From: Microbacterium halotolerans
GTDB taxonomy: Bacteria > Actinomycetota > Actinomycetes > Actinomycetales > Microbacteriaceae
Assembly (NCBI RefSeq): GCF_003569805.1
Contig: NZ_KZ984051.1
Span: 497,779 to 561,778, forward strand
Direction: 5' to 3'
DNA length: 64,000 bases
Shown here: positions 63,761 through 64,000 of the stretch, piece after piece
Numbering within the stretch: position 1 is the stretch's first letter
Layout of the letters: each line of letters starts with the position of its first letter
The notes under the pieces: generated by a model
The model's input: only the letters and a program-made list of their open reading frames with translations
Told to the model about the DNA's origin: nothing
The model's database searches: none
Program-made: the position numbers and the translations under genes

Positions 63761-64000
63761 ATGGTCTTCGAGGGCTCCAGCGCCGCGATCTCCCACACGG
63801 GCAAGGTCAGGTCGAACAATCAGGACTCCGGCTATTCCGGGTCCAACCTCTTCGTCGTCGCCGACGGCATGGGCGGGCACGCGGGCGGCGACGTCGCCTC
63901 GAGCGTCGCCGTGCACAAGCTCGAGCCCCTCGACCACGCCTACGAGTCGCCCCAGCAGGCCGAGATCGCCCTGCGCGAGACCGTCGCCTCCACGGCGGGC
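63761..64000 (+). CDS. pstP: PP2C-type serine/threonine phosphatase PstP (N-terminal part)
   Basis: The first 80 codons are inside the window. Metal-binding PP2C motifs are present: RSNNQDSGY near 18-26 and VVADGMGGHAGGD near 33-45. It dephosphorylates PknA/PknB substrates and completes the fhaA-fhaB-pstP order that in actinobacteria continues into rodA, pbpA and pknA/B, outside the window. Confidence 0.92.
   Translation, partial: MVFEGSSAAISHTGKVRSNNQDSGYSGSNLFVVADGMGGHAGGDVASSVAVHKLEPLDHAYESPQQAEIALRETVASTAG

Overview
The window is high-GC, densely packed DNA with overlapping operons. It carries NucS mismatch endonuclease, a DUF222/HNH protein, an FhaA-FhaB-PstP locus, an Mrp antiporter operon and many probable leaderless promoters. 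Together these point to an actinobacterium of the family Microbacteriaceae, most likely Microbacterium or a close relative (inference from gene content; not tested by search). No transposase, phage gene, CRISPR array or rRNA is visible; there is one tRNA. Layout, 1-11.6 kb (almost all minus strand): a phosphonate-type ABC importer (phnC, phnD, phnE) leading into a tyrosine-phosphatase-like gene cut by the window edge; the 2-methylcitrate cycle operon prpD-prpB-prpC; chorismate mutase; ltrA; purA; and an ABC-2 exporter whose ATPase gene carries an internal deletion plus frameshift. 11.9-18.2 kb (plus): a seven-gene overlapping MoxR / DUF58 / VWA / TPR operon that ends in an unrecognised membrane protein. 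18.3-27.2 kb: DUF222/HNH gene, argG, small proteins, a divergent Lrp-ald pair, and a MacB/FtsX-type ABC pair. 27.2-33.5 kb (minus): a complete mrpA(B)CDEFG Na+/H+ antiporter operon. 33.7-38.3 kb: nucS, a HAD phosphatase, a MalY-type lyase, cspA with a structured leader, and an MDR oxidoreductase, separated by palindromic intergenic repeats that sit just after stop codons. 38.3-44.4 kb: a coherent catabolic cluster (deacylase, PLP-dependent D-amino-acid dehydratase-like enzyme, KDPG aldolase, KDG-type kinase, IclR regulator, RidA). The best reading is a route from an N-acyl 2-amino-sugar acid, such as N-acetyl-D-glucosaminate, through KDG and KDPG to pyruvate and glyceraldehyde 3-phosphate. A shared TGTTGC-N7-GCAACA operator appears to tie the kinase operon to ridA. 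44.4-49.9 kb: a VanS/VanR-like two-component system divergent from a VanY-type D,D-carboxypeptidase, a second-type YidC with DUF6412, and a flavoprotein disulfide reductase. 50.0-61.8 kb (all minus): a glycan or sulfate-ester uptake locus with two sulfatases, a complete Opp/Dpp-type ABC transporter, a GH3 glycosidase and two TetR regulators, with perfect palindromic operators upstream of the transporter and of the GH3 gene. 62-64 kb: tRNA-Leu(CAG) with its terminator, then fhaA, fhaB and the start of pstP. The most interesting signals are the proposed amino-sugar-acid pathway, the cspA leader (hairpin over an upstream ORF start, then an intrinsic terminator inside that ORF), the 72-bp palindromic repeat family, and the broken exporter ATPase beside an intact permease.
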